Origin: Desulfobia sp.
GTDB lineage: Bacteria; Desulfobacterota; Desulfobulbia; Desulfobulbales; SURF-16
Assembly (NCBI GenBank): GCA_030608985.1
Contig: JAUWDC010000080.1
Location: forward strand, 1-6,141
Length of the DNA stretch: 6,141 nucleotides
Direction: 5' to 3'
The notes beneath the pieces are model-generated. The model was not told the DNA's origin, ran no database searches, and was given only the letters and a program-made list of their open reading frames with translations. Positions within the stretch are counted from its first letter, which is position 1, and each line of letters opens with the position of its first letter. The position numbers and the translations under genes were made by a program. This document shows positions 1-5,625 of this stretch, one piece after another.

Positions 1-1
1 C

Positions 2-382
2 TTTCTGCAGAACCTGGGGTACAGTGTTTTGCTTGCTGTTGACGGAGATGAGGCGATACGCAGGTATATGGCCAACAGGGAGCATATACGTTTGGTAGTA
101 CTTGATGTGATGCTTCCCAAGAAAGACGGGCGAGAGGTCTATGACACACTGAAGGCACAGGATAAGGATGTATCTGTGTTGTTCATCAGCGGATCAACAA
201 ATGACGTCCTTGCAGAAAAAAGGATATTAGGCCCCGATATTAATTTTCTAGCCAAACCTCTTGATATGAAAGTGTTTAGGAAGAAAATTCAGGAGATACT
301 GCGTTCTGATACCGCGCAAGGGCATAAGTTTCATTTGAGCAGACAAGCTGCTCAACTCAGCTTTAACCCTCCTTCCCCTTGA
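2..382 (+). CDS. Response-regulator receiver (REC) domain, C-terminal part, truncated by left window edge
   Basis: The reading frame is open to the left edge, so the first 126 visible residues are the end of a longer protein. They match a CheY-like receiver domain from the end of helix 1 onward. The phospho-acceptor Asp is in VVLDVMLPKKDG (codon 104-106), the conserved Ser/Thr position is in LFISGS, and the conserved Lys is in FLAKP (codon 254-256). Helix 5 (KKIQEIL) is followed by a tail of about 25 residues rich in Gln, Ser and Pro with no recognisable fold. The missing piece includes strand 1 and the acidic pair. The wording of the strand-3/4 region resembles receiver domains at the C-terminus of hybrid sensor histidine kinases, so the full protein may be a hybrid kinase, but a stand-alone regulator is equally possible from what is visible. 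A TTG at 29 should not be taken as the start because coding similarity continues upstream of it. The last 20 bases overlap the end of the convergent PilZ gene. Confidence 0.87.
   Translation, partial: FLQNLGYSVLLAVDGDEAIRRYMANREHIRLVVLDVMLPKKDGREVYDTLKAQDKDVSVLFISGSTNDVLAEKRILGPDINFLAKPLDMKVFRKKIQEILRSDTAQGHKFHLSRQAAQLSFNPPSP
335..355. terminator. Hairpin at the convergent gene ends, possible weak bidirectional terminator
   Basis: TTGAGCAG (335-342), loop ACAAG, and CTGCTCAA (348-355) form a perfect 8-bp stem with a 5-nt loop. It lies inside the C-terminal tail of the receiver gene and begins 7 nt past the stop of the opposing PilZ gene, the right place for a terminator of the latter. Neither side has a good U-tract: the minus-strand continuation is ATGAAACTT, and the plus-strand continuation is pyrimidine-rich. 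It may be a coincidental or Rho-assisted structure. Confidence 0.3.
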
Positions 383-707
383 AGGTGGAGATGAAGCGTT
401 TGAGTACTGAAAGGTCGTCAGCGTCATGTTCAAGAAAGAAAACGCCTGTTTTGTAAAGGCCTTTCTGTCCCTCATGGCAATGAATAATTTTGCCTCGAAC
501 ATGAATAATGTCATCTTCCAACGCAACCTCAAGGGTCAGGGTATTGTTGGGAGTGTTATGGCAGGTTGTCTCGAGAAGAATTCCGTTCTCCGAGATATTC
601 AATGTGCGGCCCATACCCTCCTGAAGCACAACACCGTTCGCATCTTCACACACGTACGAAAGGTTGAGAGATTCATAGCGCGGATTCTTTCTTTGTTCCT
701 CTGACAT
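363..707 (-). CDS. PilZ domain protein, probable cyclic-di-GMP receptor
   Basis: This 114-residue cytoplasmic protein is essentially one PilZ domain. Both hallmark c-di-GMP-binding motifs are intact: RxxxR near the N-terminus (R6 and R10 in RKNPR) and [D/N]xSxxG (N37, S39, G42 in NISENG). Alternating hydrophobic strands (GILLETT, LTLEVAL, HVRGKIIH, KTGVFFLE) and a C-terminal helix (DLSVLKRFISTF) follow, as expected for the beta-barrel. The family binds c-di-GMP and passes the signal on by protein contact, typically to motility, polysaccharide or secretion machinery; the target here cannot be read from context. The ATG at 705-707 has a strong AGGAG 6 nt upstream (714-718). The start lies 14 nt from the stop of the upstream 63-residue gene, suggesting co-transcription. 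The 3' end overlaps the convergent receiver-domain gene by 20 bp. There is no signal peptide or membrane segment. Confidence 0.9.
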   Translation of the reverse strand: MSEEQRKNPRYESLNLSYVCEDANGVVLQEGMGRTLNISENGILLETTCHNTPNNTLTLEVALEDDIIHVRGKIIHCHEGQKGLYKTGVFFLEHDADDLSVLKRFISTFKGKEG

Positions 708-721
708 AGGTGTCTCCTGGT

Positions 722-913
722 TTATTCGTGATAAGGTAGATTCGACAAGTCTGTAGGGCTGCAGAGATTTTCAGGCTTTTGAGCAACCCGACCACAGTTG
801 AGACACATGTAGTTTGGAACCTCAACAAGTTCTTTTATTTCCTGATATTTTTGTTGCTCAGCCAGTGCACAAATATGTACCTGATGATCACCCATACATT
901 TTTTTTCTTCCAT
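722..913 (-). CDS. Small zinc-ribbon-like CxxC protein of unknown function
   Basis: A 63-residue polypeptide beginning MEEKKCMG. A short Lys/Glu/Gln-rich helical middle (AEQQKYQEIKELVEV) is followed by a CxxC knuckle (C37, C40 in YMCLNCGRVA) and a further Cys at 51 (LCSP). N-terminal C6, H10, H13 and C15 could supply additional metal ligands. The CLNCGRVA...LCSP arrangement resembles small zinc-ribbon-like hypothetical proteins I recall from delta-proteobacteria, but I can assign no function. An in-frame GTG at 929-931 would add six residues (MRKRKI) but has no ribosome-binding site. The ATG at 911-913 has AAAGGA (919-924) at good spacing, so it is preferred. The gene is immediately upstream of the PilZ gene (14-nt gap) and could be its co-transcribed partner. 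It is short enough that a non-coding explanation is not excluded, although the SD, the gap and the Cys pattern argue for a real gene. Confidence 0.66.
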   Translation of the reverse strand: MEEKKCMGDHQVHICALAEQQKYQEIKELVEVPNYMCLNCGRVAQKPENLCSPTDLSNLPYHE

Positions 914-918
914 GATTT

Positions 919-924
919 TCCTTT
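919..924 (-). promoter_or_regulatory. Ribosome-binding site that decides the start of the 63-residue gene
   Basis: Minus-strand AAAGGA sits 5 nt before the ATG at 911-913. The alternative upstream GTG (929-931) is preceded by GACGTCAACAA, which has no Shine-Dalgarno match. Confidence 0.5.
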
Positions 925-935
925 TTCTCACTTGT

Positions 936-1070
936 TGACGTCTTCGTAAAAAGTCTTTTTTTTACCACAGAGCACACAGAGCCCACAGAGAAATCTTTTT
1001 TATTACAATTAGTTACCTCTGAGGTCTCTGTGTGCTCTGTGGTTAATTTATAGTTTTTATGACTTCATCA
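936..1070. repeat. Outer, degenerate inverted ends of a possible MITE/REP-like element
   Basis: The segment 936-954 (TGACGTCTTCGTAAAAAGT) and the reverse complement of 1052-1070 (TGATGAAGTCATAAAAACT) agree at 13 of 19 positions. They share the same centre of symmetry (about 1003.5) as the much better inner palindrome at 961-1046. The element would then be about 135 bp and occupy nearly all of the spacer between purL and the 63-residue gene. It has no coding capacity. The outer similarity is modest and AT-rich, so it may be chance. Confidence 0.35.
961..1046. repeat. Long inverted repeat with 9-bp CACAGAG periodicity, purL downstream spacer
   Basis: Arm 961-990 pairs with 1017-1046 at 27 of 30 positions around a 26-nt AT-rich loop. 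The core is a perfect 18-bp match, ACCACAGAGCACACAGAG (964-981), against its complement at 1026-1043. Within the left arm CACAGAG recurs every 9 bp (966, 975, 984), and the right arm mirrors this (CTCTGTG at 1026 and 1035, degenerate CTCTGAG at 1017). It begins 28 nt past the purL stop, so the transcript would form a strong hairpin there. The minus-strand exit from the stem is A-rich rather than U-rich (a U-run follows about 10 nt later), so it is not a textbook intrinsic terminator. I recall similar CCACAGAG-type intergenic repeats in many genomes; this was not checked. Confidence 0.85.
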
Positions 1071-1074
1071 GTTG

Positions 1075-4000
1075 TTAATTGTTTTCCATACACCAGGCAT
1101 ACGCATTTTGGAACATTTTAATCCATGGTGAGACAGTAATGGTTTTCTTCATCTCCTCAGGGAGCCAATGGGCCTGCCAGGCAAGGAAGGATCTCTCAGG
1201 GTGCGGCATCATTGCAAGGTGACGGCCGTCAGGAGAACAGAGTCCGGTAATACCTTGCGGAGAACCATTGGGATTAAATGGATATTTTTCCGTTGGCGTT
1301 CCGCTGTCGTTAACATACGCGACTGCAACCATATTTTTTTCTTTTACTTCGAGCAAGGTTTTGGGATCCGGGAAGTGCAGTTTGCCTTCACCATGGTCAA
1401 CGTGGATACCAAAGACGAGATCCTGCATTCCCTGCAGCATAATGGCTTTACTGTCCAGTACCTTGACCGTTGCCCAGCGTGACTCAAAACGGCCTGAAGT
1501 ATTCTGAATAAAACGTGGTTGTTTTTCTGGATCCATTCCCTGCCACGGGACCCAGCCTAGAAGACCAAAAAGCTGGCAACCGTTGCAGACACCGAGTGAG
1601 AAGGTATCTGGGCGGTTATAAAAATGTGTAAACATCTTGTGGAGTCTGTCGTTAAATCGGATAGTGGCGGCCCACCCCTTGGCACTTTCAGGCACATCAG
1701 CATAGGAAAATCCGCCCACTGCAGCCAGCCCCCTGAAGCCATCCAGGGAAATATGCTCTTCGAGCAAGTCTGTCATGGTAACGTCCCATGGCTCAAAACC
1801 GGCAGCATAAAAGGCAGAAGTCATTTCCCGGTCGGAGTTGCTACCTTCATCACGTAGAATTGCCACCCGGGGTTTGTCTGATTTTGTCAGAATTGTTTCC
1901 GGAGTTTTCTCCGGCATAAAGCTGAGATGATACTGGGGAGCTTCCCGGTCAAAAATAGAATCTTTCTCATCCCGGGCACAGACTGGGTTCACCTGGTGCA
2001 GTTCAAGCTGGTAGCTGGTTTCTTCCCACCACTGGCGAAGAAGCCGCATATCTTCATCCAACACCACCTCAGTATTATAACTAATGGTAAGCTGTTTTTC
2101 TTTCTTTGTTCTGGCAATGGTTTCACAGCCCAACCCTGATTTAGCCAGCATTGACAGTACAGTCGGCATATGGCTGTCCAGACATTCAAAGACCAGACCA
2201 AGCTCTTCGGAAAAGAGAGCTTCAAGGGCAGAGTCCCTTCCCCGCATGGTAACATCAAGGCCGCAATTGCCGGAAAAGGCCATCTCGAGGAGGGTTGTAA
2301 TCAGGCCGCCATCACTTCGGTCATGGCCGCTGAGAATATGGCCCTGGGCAATGAGTTCCTGCACAGCCATAAAAGTACTTTTTAACACGTCCGGATCGTC
2401 CACATCAGGAGATTCGTTGCCAAGCTGCTTGTGAGTATGGGCCAAGGCAGAACCGCCCAGACGATTTTTATCTCCCCCCAGGTTGATAAACAGTAAACTA
2501 CTTTCCCCTGGCCTTTTGATATCAGGGGTTACAACTTTGGTAATATTCTCCATGGTGGCATATACTGAAATAACCAGCTCCCGTGGAGATTTAACTGTTT
2601 CATTGCCAACGCGGGTAGCCATCGACAGGCTGTCCTTGCCACCATCCACAGCTACGCCGAGGGATATCATGACATCGCGCATGGCATCAGCAGCGTCATA
2701 CAATGCAGATCCTTCACCTGCAAGTTTGGGTGCCCACATCCAGTTTGCCGAACATTTTACACCGTCCAGGCTATCAATCTTTGCCCACACAAGATTCGTC
2801 AGGGCTTCACCAACCGACATTCTTGCTCCTGCCCTGGGATCAACCAGCATCTTTATGGGTTGTTCACCAATGGCTGTGGCTGCACCGCTGAGACCGAAAT
2901 GACTTTGGGCAATCACCGCTACGTCACTTACAGTGAGCTGCAGAGGTCCGCAGCATTGCTGCTGGGCGATGAGGCCGGTAACACAACGATCCACTTTGTT
3001 AGTCAGGAAGCGTTTTGAGCCGACAGAAACGAGGCGCAGGACATCATAAAGAGCTTGTCTGACAGTCAGGTCAGCAGGCAGGTCCAGGGGGGAGAGTTGC
3101 GGGGCAAGGCGGTTATCCGTAAATGTTTTCTGGGGAATATTTCCTAAAACTTCCTCAAGTTCAAGATCTTCGGGAGTGGAGTCATCTTTTTCATCGTAGA
3201 CCACGAAACGCATGTCGCCGGTCACTTCGCCCAACACCTCACAATTCACCTTTTCCCGGACACATATTTCCTGGAATTTTTCAATATTTTCCGCCCTGAT
3301 TAAAAAACCGTTTCGCTCCTGGAACTCCGCAACGTATATTTCAAGTACAGACATGGTGGGGTCGCCCACATTTATTTTTCGAATGCCTATACGGCCACCT
3401 GCCTTTTCGACGAGTTCTTTCAATACGTTACCGGGACCACCGGCCCCCTGGTCATGGATAACATCGACGAGTGTTTTGTCACCCATTTCGTTACATGCCC
3501 TGATAACGCGGTTCATCTTTTGTTCCATCTCAGCGTCACCACGCTGGACAGCATTAAAATCAAGGTCTGCAACGTTATCGCCCTGGAGCATGCTGGATGC
3601 TGCCCCGCCGCCAAAGCCTACTCGGTAGGCCGGGCCTCCCACCTGGACAATGAACATGCCCTTTTCTGCTTCGGCTTTTTCTGTGTGGCGGCTGTCTATC
3701 TGGCCTATACCGCCGGTAAACATTATTGGTTTCAGATATCCCCAACGTTCGCCACTGGGCAGGCGCATGTCAAAAGAACGGGTGAACCCCTGTATCATGG
3801 GCTCACCAAATTTATTGCCGTAGTCAGAAGCACCATTACTGGCTTCAATCTCTATTTCCAGGGCTGTCGCCAAGTTGGACGGGCAGTTGTAATTTTCTTC
3901 CCAGGGAAGCTCGTAGCCGGGGATATGAAGGTTTGCTACACAGTAGCCTGTTGTTCCCGCTACGACAAAACCACCCTTACCAGTCCCCTGGACATCACGG

Positions 4001-4887
4001 ATTCTCCCGCCGGTACCTGTCTCAGCTCCAGGAAATGGGGCAACACCCGTTGGGAAATTATGGGTTTCGGCCGTGAAAATAATGTGATAGCAGCAAGGCT
4101 GCATGGAAAATGGTGAGGGCTCACCCGGCTGCATCGGAAGAATAGTTTTTATATCTCTTCCTGTTATGCCGCTTGAATTGTCCTTGAAAGCAATAACACT
4201 GTTATCCGGATTCGCTTCCAGGGTGGCCTGGACAATCTCCATTAAGGTTTCTTGTTTTTCTTCACCGTCAAGAATATGTTTGCCGCGGAAAAATCCGTGT
4301 CGGGAATGTTCACTGTTGGCATTATTAAGGTCCATAATCTCAACAATGGTGGGGTTGCGGCCATGTTTTTTGACAAAGTAATTGTAGTAGAAATTTCGGT
4401 CCCATTCATCCATGGAGATGCCGGGTATTTCCTGTAATCCGTCCGGTCCTTTGCCGATAAGGTCGATATCGTATACAGCTTCAGGCTCAACACCTGTTTC
4501 AAATGTAGACAGTGGTTTCGGGTAGACACATTCCGTCATCCTGTCATGATTCTTTTCGGTAAAGTCGTTTATATCCAGCTCGTCAGGAACTAAGTATCTT
4601 CGTGATCGCTCAACTCTGCTGATCTTATCGAGGCCGGTAGCACGACAGATAGAGACCATGTTTGATGACCAGGCAGTGGCAAAGTTAAGCCGGGGCCCAA
4701 CTTCCACAACCCGGTCTCCCTGGAAATATGGGGATTGGTTGACAGTATTTTCTATAAAGCCGTCAGCGAAGAGAAGTCGTAGCTGGGAGAGCTCATCCTC
4801 TGTCAGCAATTCAGAGGATTCAATATTAAAACAGTAGGCCATGTTCTCATCAATTTTTCTGTAGAGACGGCTGATAACTTTACCCAT
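1075..4887 (-). CDS. purL: Phosphoribosylformylglycinamidine (FGAM) synthase, single-chain large PurL, complete
   Basis: A 1270-residue cytosolic enzyme that converts FGAR, glutamine and ATP to FGAM, the fourth step of IMP synthesis. The length is close to the roughly 1300 residues of the single-chain PurL of gamma-proteobacteria and eukaryotes. Order: N-terminal domain (about 20-135, with EVGPRLNFATAWSSNMVS); linker with NSEHSRH (His194); first AIRS-like half with AETHNFPTG (273-281), TGTGGRIRD and GASDYGNKFGEP, then HDQGAGG (from His478); second half with VDGGKDSLSM (Lys751, Asp752) and GHDRSDGG (His855); and a C-terminal class-I glutaminase (about 1005-1265) carrying the nucleophile Cys1101 in LGVCNGCQ and the His1229/Glu1231 pair in MMPHPERS. 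All catalytic elements I can identify are present and the frame is unbroken. The ATG at 4885-4887 is preceded by AAAAGGTG at suitable spacing; an in-frame Met at residue 16 is a less likely start. No other pur gene adjoins it. Many stretches resemble human PFAS as I recall it more than E. coli PurL. Confidence 0.98.
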   Translation of the reverse strand: MGKVISRLYRKIDENMAYCFNIESSELLTEDELSQLRLLFADGFIENTVNQSPYFQGDRVVEVGPRLNFATAWSSNMVSICRATGLDKISRVERSRRYLVPDELDINDFTEKNHDRMTECVYPKPLSTFETGVEPEAVYDIDLIGKGPDGLQEIPGISMDEWDRNFYYNYFVKKHGRNPTIVEIMDLNNANSEHSRHGFFRGKHILDGEEKQETLMEIVQATLEANPDNSVIAFKDNSSGITGRDIKTILPMQPGEPSPFSMQPCCYHIIFTAETHNFPTGVAPFPGAETGTGGRIRDVQGTGKGGFVVAGTTGYCVANLHIPGYELPWEENYNCPSNLATALEIEIEASNGASDYGNKFGEPMIQGFTRSFDMRLPSGERWGYLKPIMFTGGIGQIDSRHTEKAEAEKGMFIVQVGGPAYRVGFGGGAASSMLQGDNVADLDFNAVQRGDAEMEQKMNRVIRACNEMGDKTLVDVIHDQGAGGPGNVLKELVEKAGGRIGIRKINVGDPTMSVLEIYVAEFQERNGFLIRAENIEKFQEICVREKVNCEVLGEVTGDMRFVVYDEKDDSTPEDLELEEVLGNIPQKTFTDNRLAPQLSPLDLPADLTVRQALYDVLRLVSVGSKRFLTNKVDRCVTGLIAQQQCCGPLQLTVSDVAVIAQSHFGLSGAATAIGEQPIKMLVDPRAGARMSVGEALTNLVWAKIDSLDGVKCSANWMWAPKLAGEGSALYDAADAMRDVMISLGVAVDGGKDSLSMATRVGNETVKSPRELVISVYATMENITKVVTPDIKRPGESSLLFINLGGDKNRLGGSALAHTHKQLGNESPDVDDPDVLKSTFMAVQELIAQGHILSGHDRSDGGLITTLLEMAFSGNCGLDVTMRGRDSALEALFSEELGLVFECLDSHMPTVLSMLAKSGLGCETIARTKKEKQLTISYNTEVVLDEDMRLLRQWWEETSYQLELHQVNPVCARDEKDSIFDREAPQYHLSFMPEKTPETILTKSDKPRVAILRDEGSNSDREMTSAFYAAGFEPWDVTMTDLLEEHISLDGFRGLAAVGGFSYADVPESAKGWAATIRFNDRLHKMFTHFYNRPDTFSLGVCNGCQLFGLLGWVPWQGMDPEKQPRFIQNTSGRFESRWATVKVLDSKAIMLQGMQDLVFGIHVDHGEGKLHFPDPKTLLEVKEKNMVAVAYVNDSGTPTEKYPFNPNGSPQGITGLCSPDGRHLAMMPHPERSFLAWQAHWLPEEMKKTITVSPWIKMFQNAYAWCMENN

Positions 4888-4955
4888 TCCTGCACCTTTT
4901 TTTGGGATTATGAACTTTGAAAAAGAGAATGTTTTTCGTGAAAATTTTTCAGGGG

Positions 4956-4984
4956 ATTATAACGGGAAAATTCAATTTTTGCGA
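4956..4984 (-). promoter_or_regulatory. Probable sigma-70-type promoter of purL
   Basis: On the minus strand a perfect TATAAT lies at 4956-4961. With a 17-bp spacer the -35 hexamer would be TCGCAA (4979-4984), only 3 of 6 to TTGACA, so the promoter would depend on its -10 box or on an activator. Transcription would start near 4949, giving a leader of about 60 nt before the purL ATG. The region is AT-rich, so a chance -10 match is possible. Confidence 0.48.
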
Positions 4985-5078
4985 TACAGATACGGCTCTT
5001 TGGAGAAATTACTTATTGAGTAACTATTCAGCGCAATAACCAAGGTTCGGCCCCTATTCCAAAAATAATCTCAACAAC

Positions 5079-5174
5079 GAATATCGAACAAGGAATTATG
5101 AATGTCGAAGTATGATGTTTACATTTGATTAGTTCATCCTTACTTCACTATTCGACATTCTTTGTTCGATATTC
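5079..5174. repeat. Inverted repeat of the GAATATCGAACAA / GAATGTCGAA type, upstream of purL
   Basis: GAATATCGAACAA (5079-5091) is perfectly complementary to TTGTTCGATATTC (5162-5174). After an 8:1 internal bulge, GAATGTCGAA (5100-5109) is perfectly complementary to TTCGACATTC (5151-5160), giving 23 base pairs around a loop of about 41 nt. A competing inner pairing is possible (GAAGTA 5107-5112 with TACTTC 5141-5146). The motif also carries a direct echo, with GAATATCGAA followed by GAATGTCGAA in each arm. I recall closely similar AATATCGAACAAGGAAT intergenic sequences from Desulfobacterota, Chlorobi and Bacteroidetes, so this is probably one copy of a dispersed repeat; that is memory, not a search. 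Confidence 0.82.
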
Positions 5175-5263
5175 TGCGGTTCAAAAACAATATTGCCATA
5201 TGGCGACATACCATGCTGAAATCATAACAAAATTACAAGAAAAAGCCGTAAACTGTTACCTTA

Positions 5264-5602
5264 TTAAAGTGCCTTGACTGCGCTTATCAGTTCATCCAGG
5301 GTTGTATATTTTTGTAGCTGCTCCTGGGAAATAGCTGTTTCAAGTGGATCAGCATCCCTGAGAACAACCGGATAATCTAGTTTCATGTCATATTTTTCTT
5401 CGAACTCATCTCTATGTAAGAACTTCATGTCAATAGCAGAATTTTCTCTGAATTCTTTCCACTTTTTATTTTCGGAGAAGGTGTCGAAGGTCATTTGGCA
5501 CAAATTACAGGAATAGGTCTCCGGATTGACTATCTTGTGGCCAATATCCAGCAGTGTGCTTACATATCCACTGTCAGCGTTATACACAAAGATCAGTTTC
5601 AT
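5264..5602 (-). CDS. Uncharacterised 112-residue CxxC protein co-transcribed with rubrerythrin
   Basis: The protein begins with a buried-strand sequence (MKLIFVYNADSGYVS), followed by a helix (TLLDIGHKI) and a CxxC motif (C32 and C35 in TYSCNLCQMTF), then a charged helical region (ENKKWKEF, FLHRDEFEEKY), a hydrophobic strand (DYPVVLRDADP) and a C-terminal helix (TLDELISAVKAL). The strand-helix layout with a CxxC and a final helix is compatible with a thioredoxin-like or small metal-binding fold, but CxxC sits later than in thioredoxins and I assign no activity. I recall homologues in delta- and gamma-proteobacteria annotated only as hypothetical (sometimes, doubtfully, as GTPase); no P-loop is visible. 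There is no signal peptide or membrane segment. The frame can be extended to 5674, but that would overlap the rubrerythrin gene; the ATG at 5600-5602 has AGGAG 6 nt upstream. It lies 23 nt after the rubrerythrin stop and ends with tandem stop codons (TAATAA). Confidence 0.88.
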   Translation of the reverse strand: MKLIFVYNADSGYVSTLLDIGHKIVNPETYSCNLCQMTFDTFSENKKWKEFRENSAIDMKFLHRDEFEEKYDMKLDYPVVLRDADPLETAISQEQLQKYTTLDELISAVKAL

Positions 5603-5608
5603 AGGTAT

Positions 5609-5613
5609 CTCCT
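5609..5613 (-). promoter_or_regulatory. Ribosome-binding site that decides the start of the 112-residue gene
   Basis: Minus-strand AGGAG lies 6 nt before the ATG at 5600-5602, inside the 23-nt gap after the rubrerythrin stop. It supports the short start over the longer in-frame ATG at 5672-5674, which lies within rubrerythrin coding sequence. Confidence 0.7.
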
Positions 5614-5625
5614 GCATCAGCCGGT

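Larger units (their letters stand above)
4888..5263. other. Gene-free spacer between the rubrerythrin unit and purL
   Basis: These 376 bp contain no plausible ORF with a ribosome-binding site. They hold, from the purL side, the purL Shine-Dalgarno (AAAAGGTG, 4893-4900), an AT-rich leader with the small inverted repeat TGAAAA-T-TTTTCA (4939-4951), a probable -10 box (4956-4961), about 115 bp in which I see nothing specific, the inverted repeat at 5079-5174, and about 90 bp next to the 112-residue gene including the 10-bp palindrome GCCATATGGC (5195-5204). I see no purine riboswitch fold and no convincing intrinsic terminator. Confidence 0.7.

Noticed and set aside
29..31. TTG as start codon of the receiver-domain gene.
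   Set aside because: Receiver-like sequence (FLQNLGYSVLL) continues in frame upstream to the window edge, so the gene simply begins outside the window.
426..704. A plus-strand frame of 92 codons opposite the PilZ gene.
   Set aside because: The minus strand encodes intact PilZ motifs with a good ribosome-binding site; the plus-strand product has no recognisable features.
961..1046. A CRISPR-like array suggested by the repeated CACAGAG units.
   Set aside because: The units are 9 bp apart with no spacers, arranged as a palindrome, and no cas gene is present.
3454..4116. A 220-codon open frame on the plus strand opposite purL, plus several other antisense frames of 60-140 codons between 1168 and 4437.
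   Set aside because: All lie opposite strongly conserved purL coding sequence, their translations show no recognisable domain, and they are explained by the codon composition of purL on the other strand.
4922..4945. A PurR-like operator upstream of purL (minus-strand ACGAAAAACATTCTCT against the E. coli PurR box).
   Set aside because: Only about half the positions agree, the dyad symmetry of the PurR box is missing, and an E. coli-type PurR is not expected in the suggested host group.
4888..4950. A purine or other riboswitch in the purL leader.
   Set aside because: The leader is short (about 60 nt) and AT-rich, with no three-way junction or conserved aptamer cores that I can see.
5195..5204. 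The 10-bp palindrome GCCATATGGC as a terminator for the rubrerythrin unit.
   Set aside because: With a minimal loop only three G-C pairs remain, too weak for an intrinsic terminator despite a T-rich stretch (TTGTTTTTG) on the minus strand beyond it.
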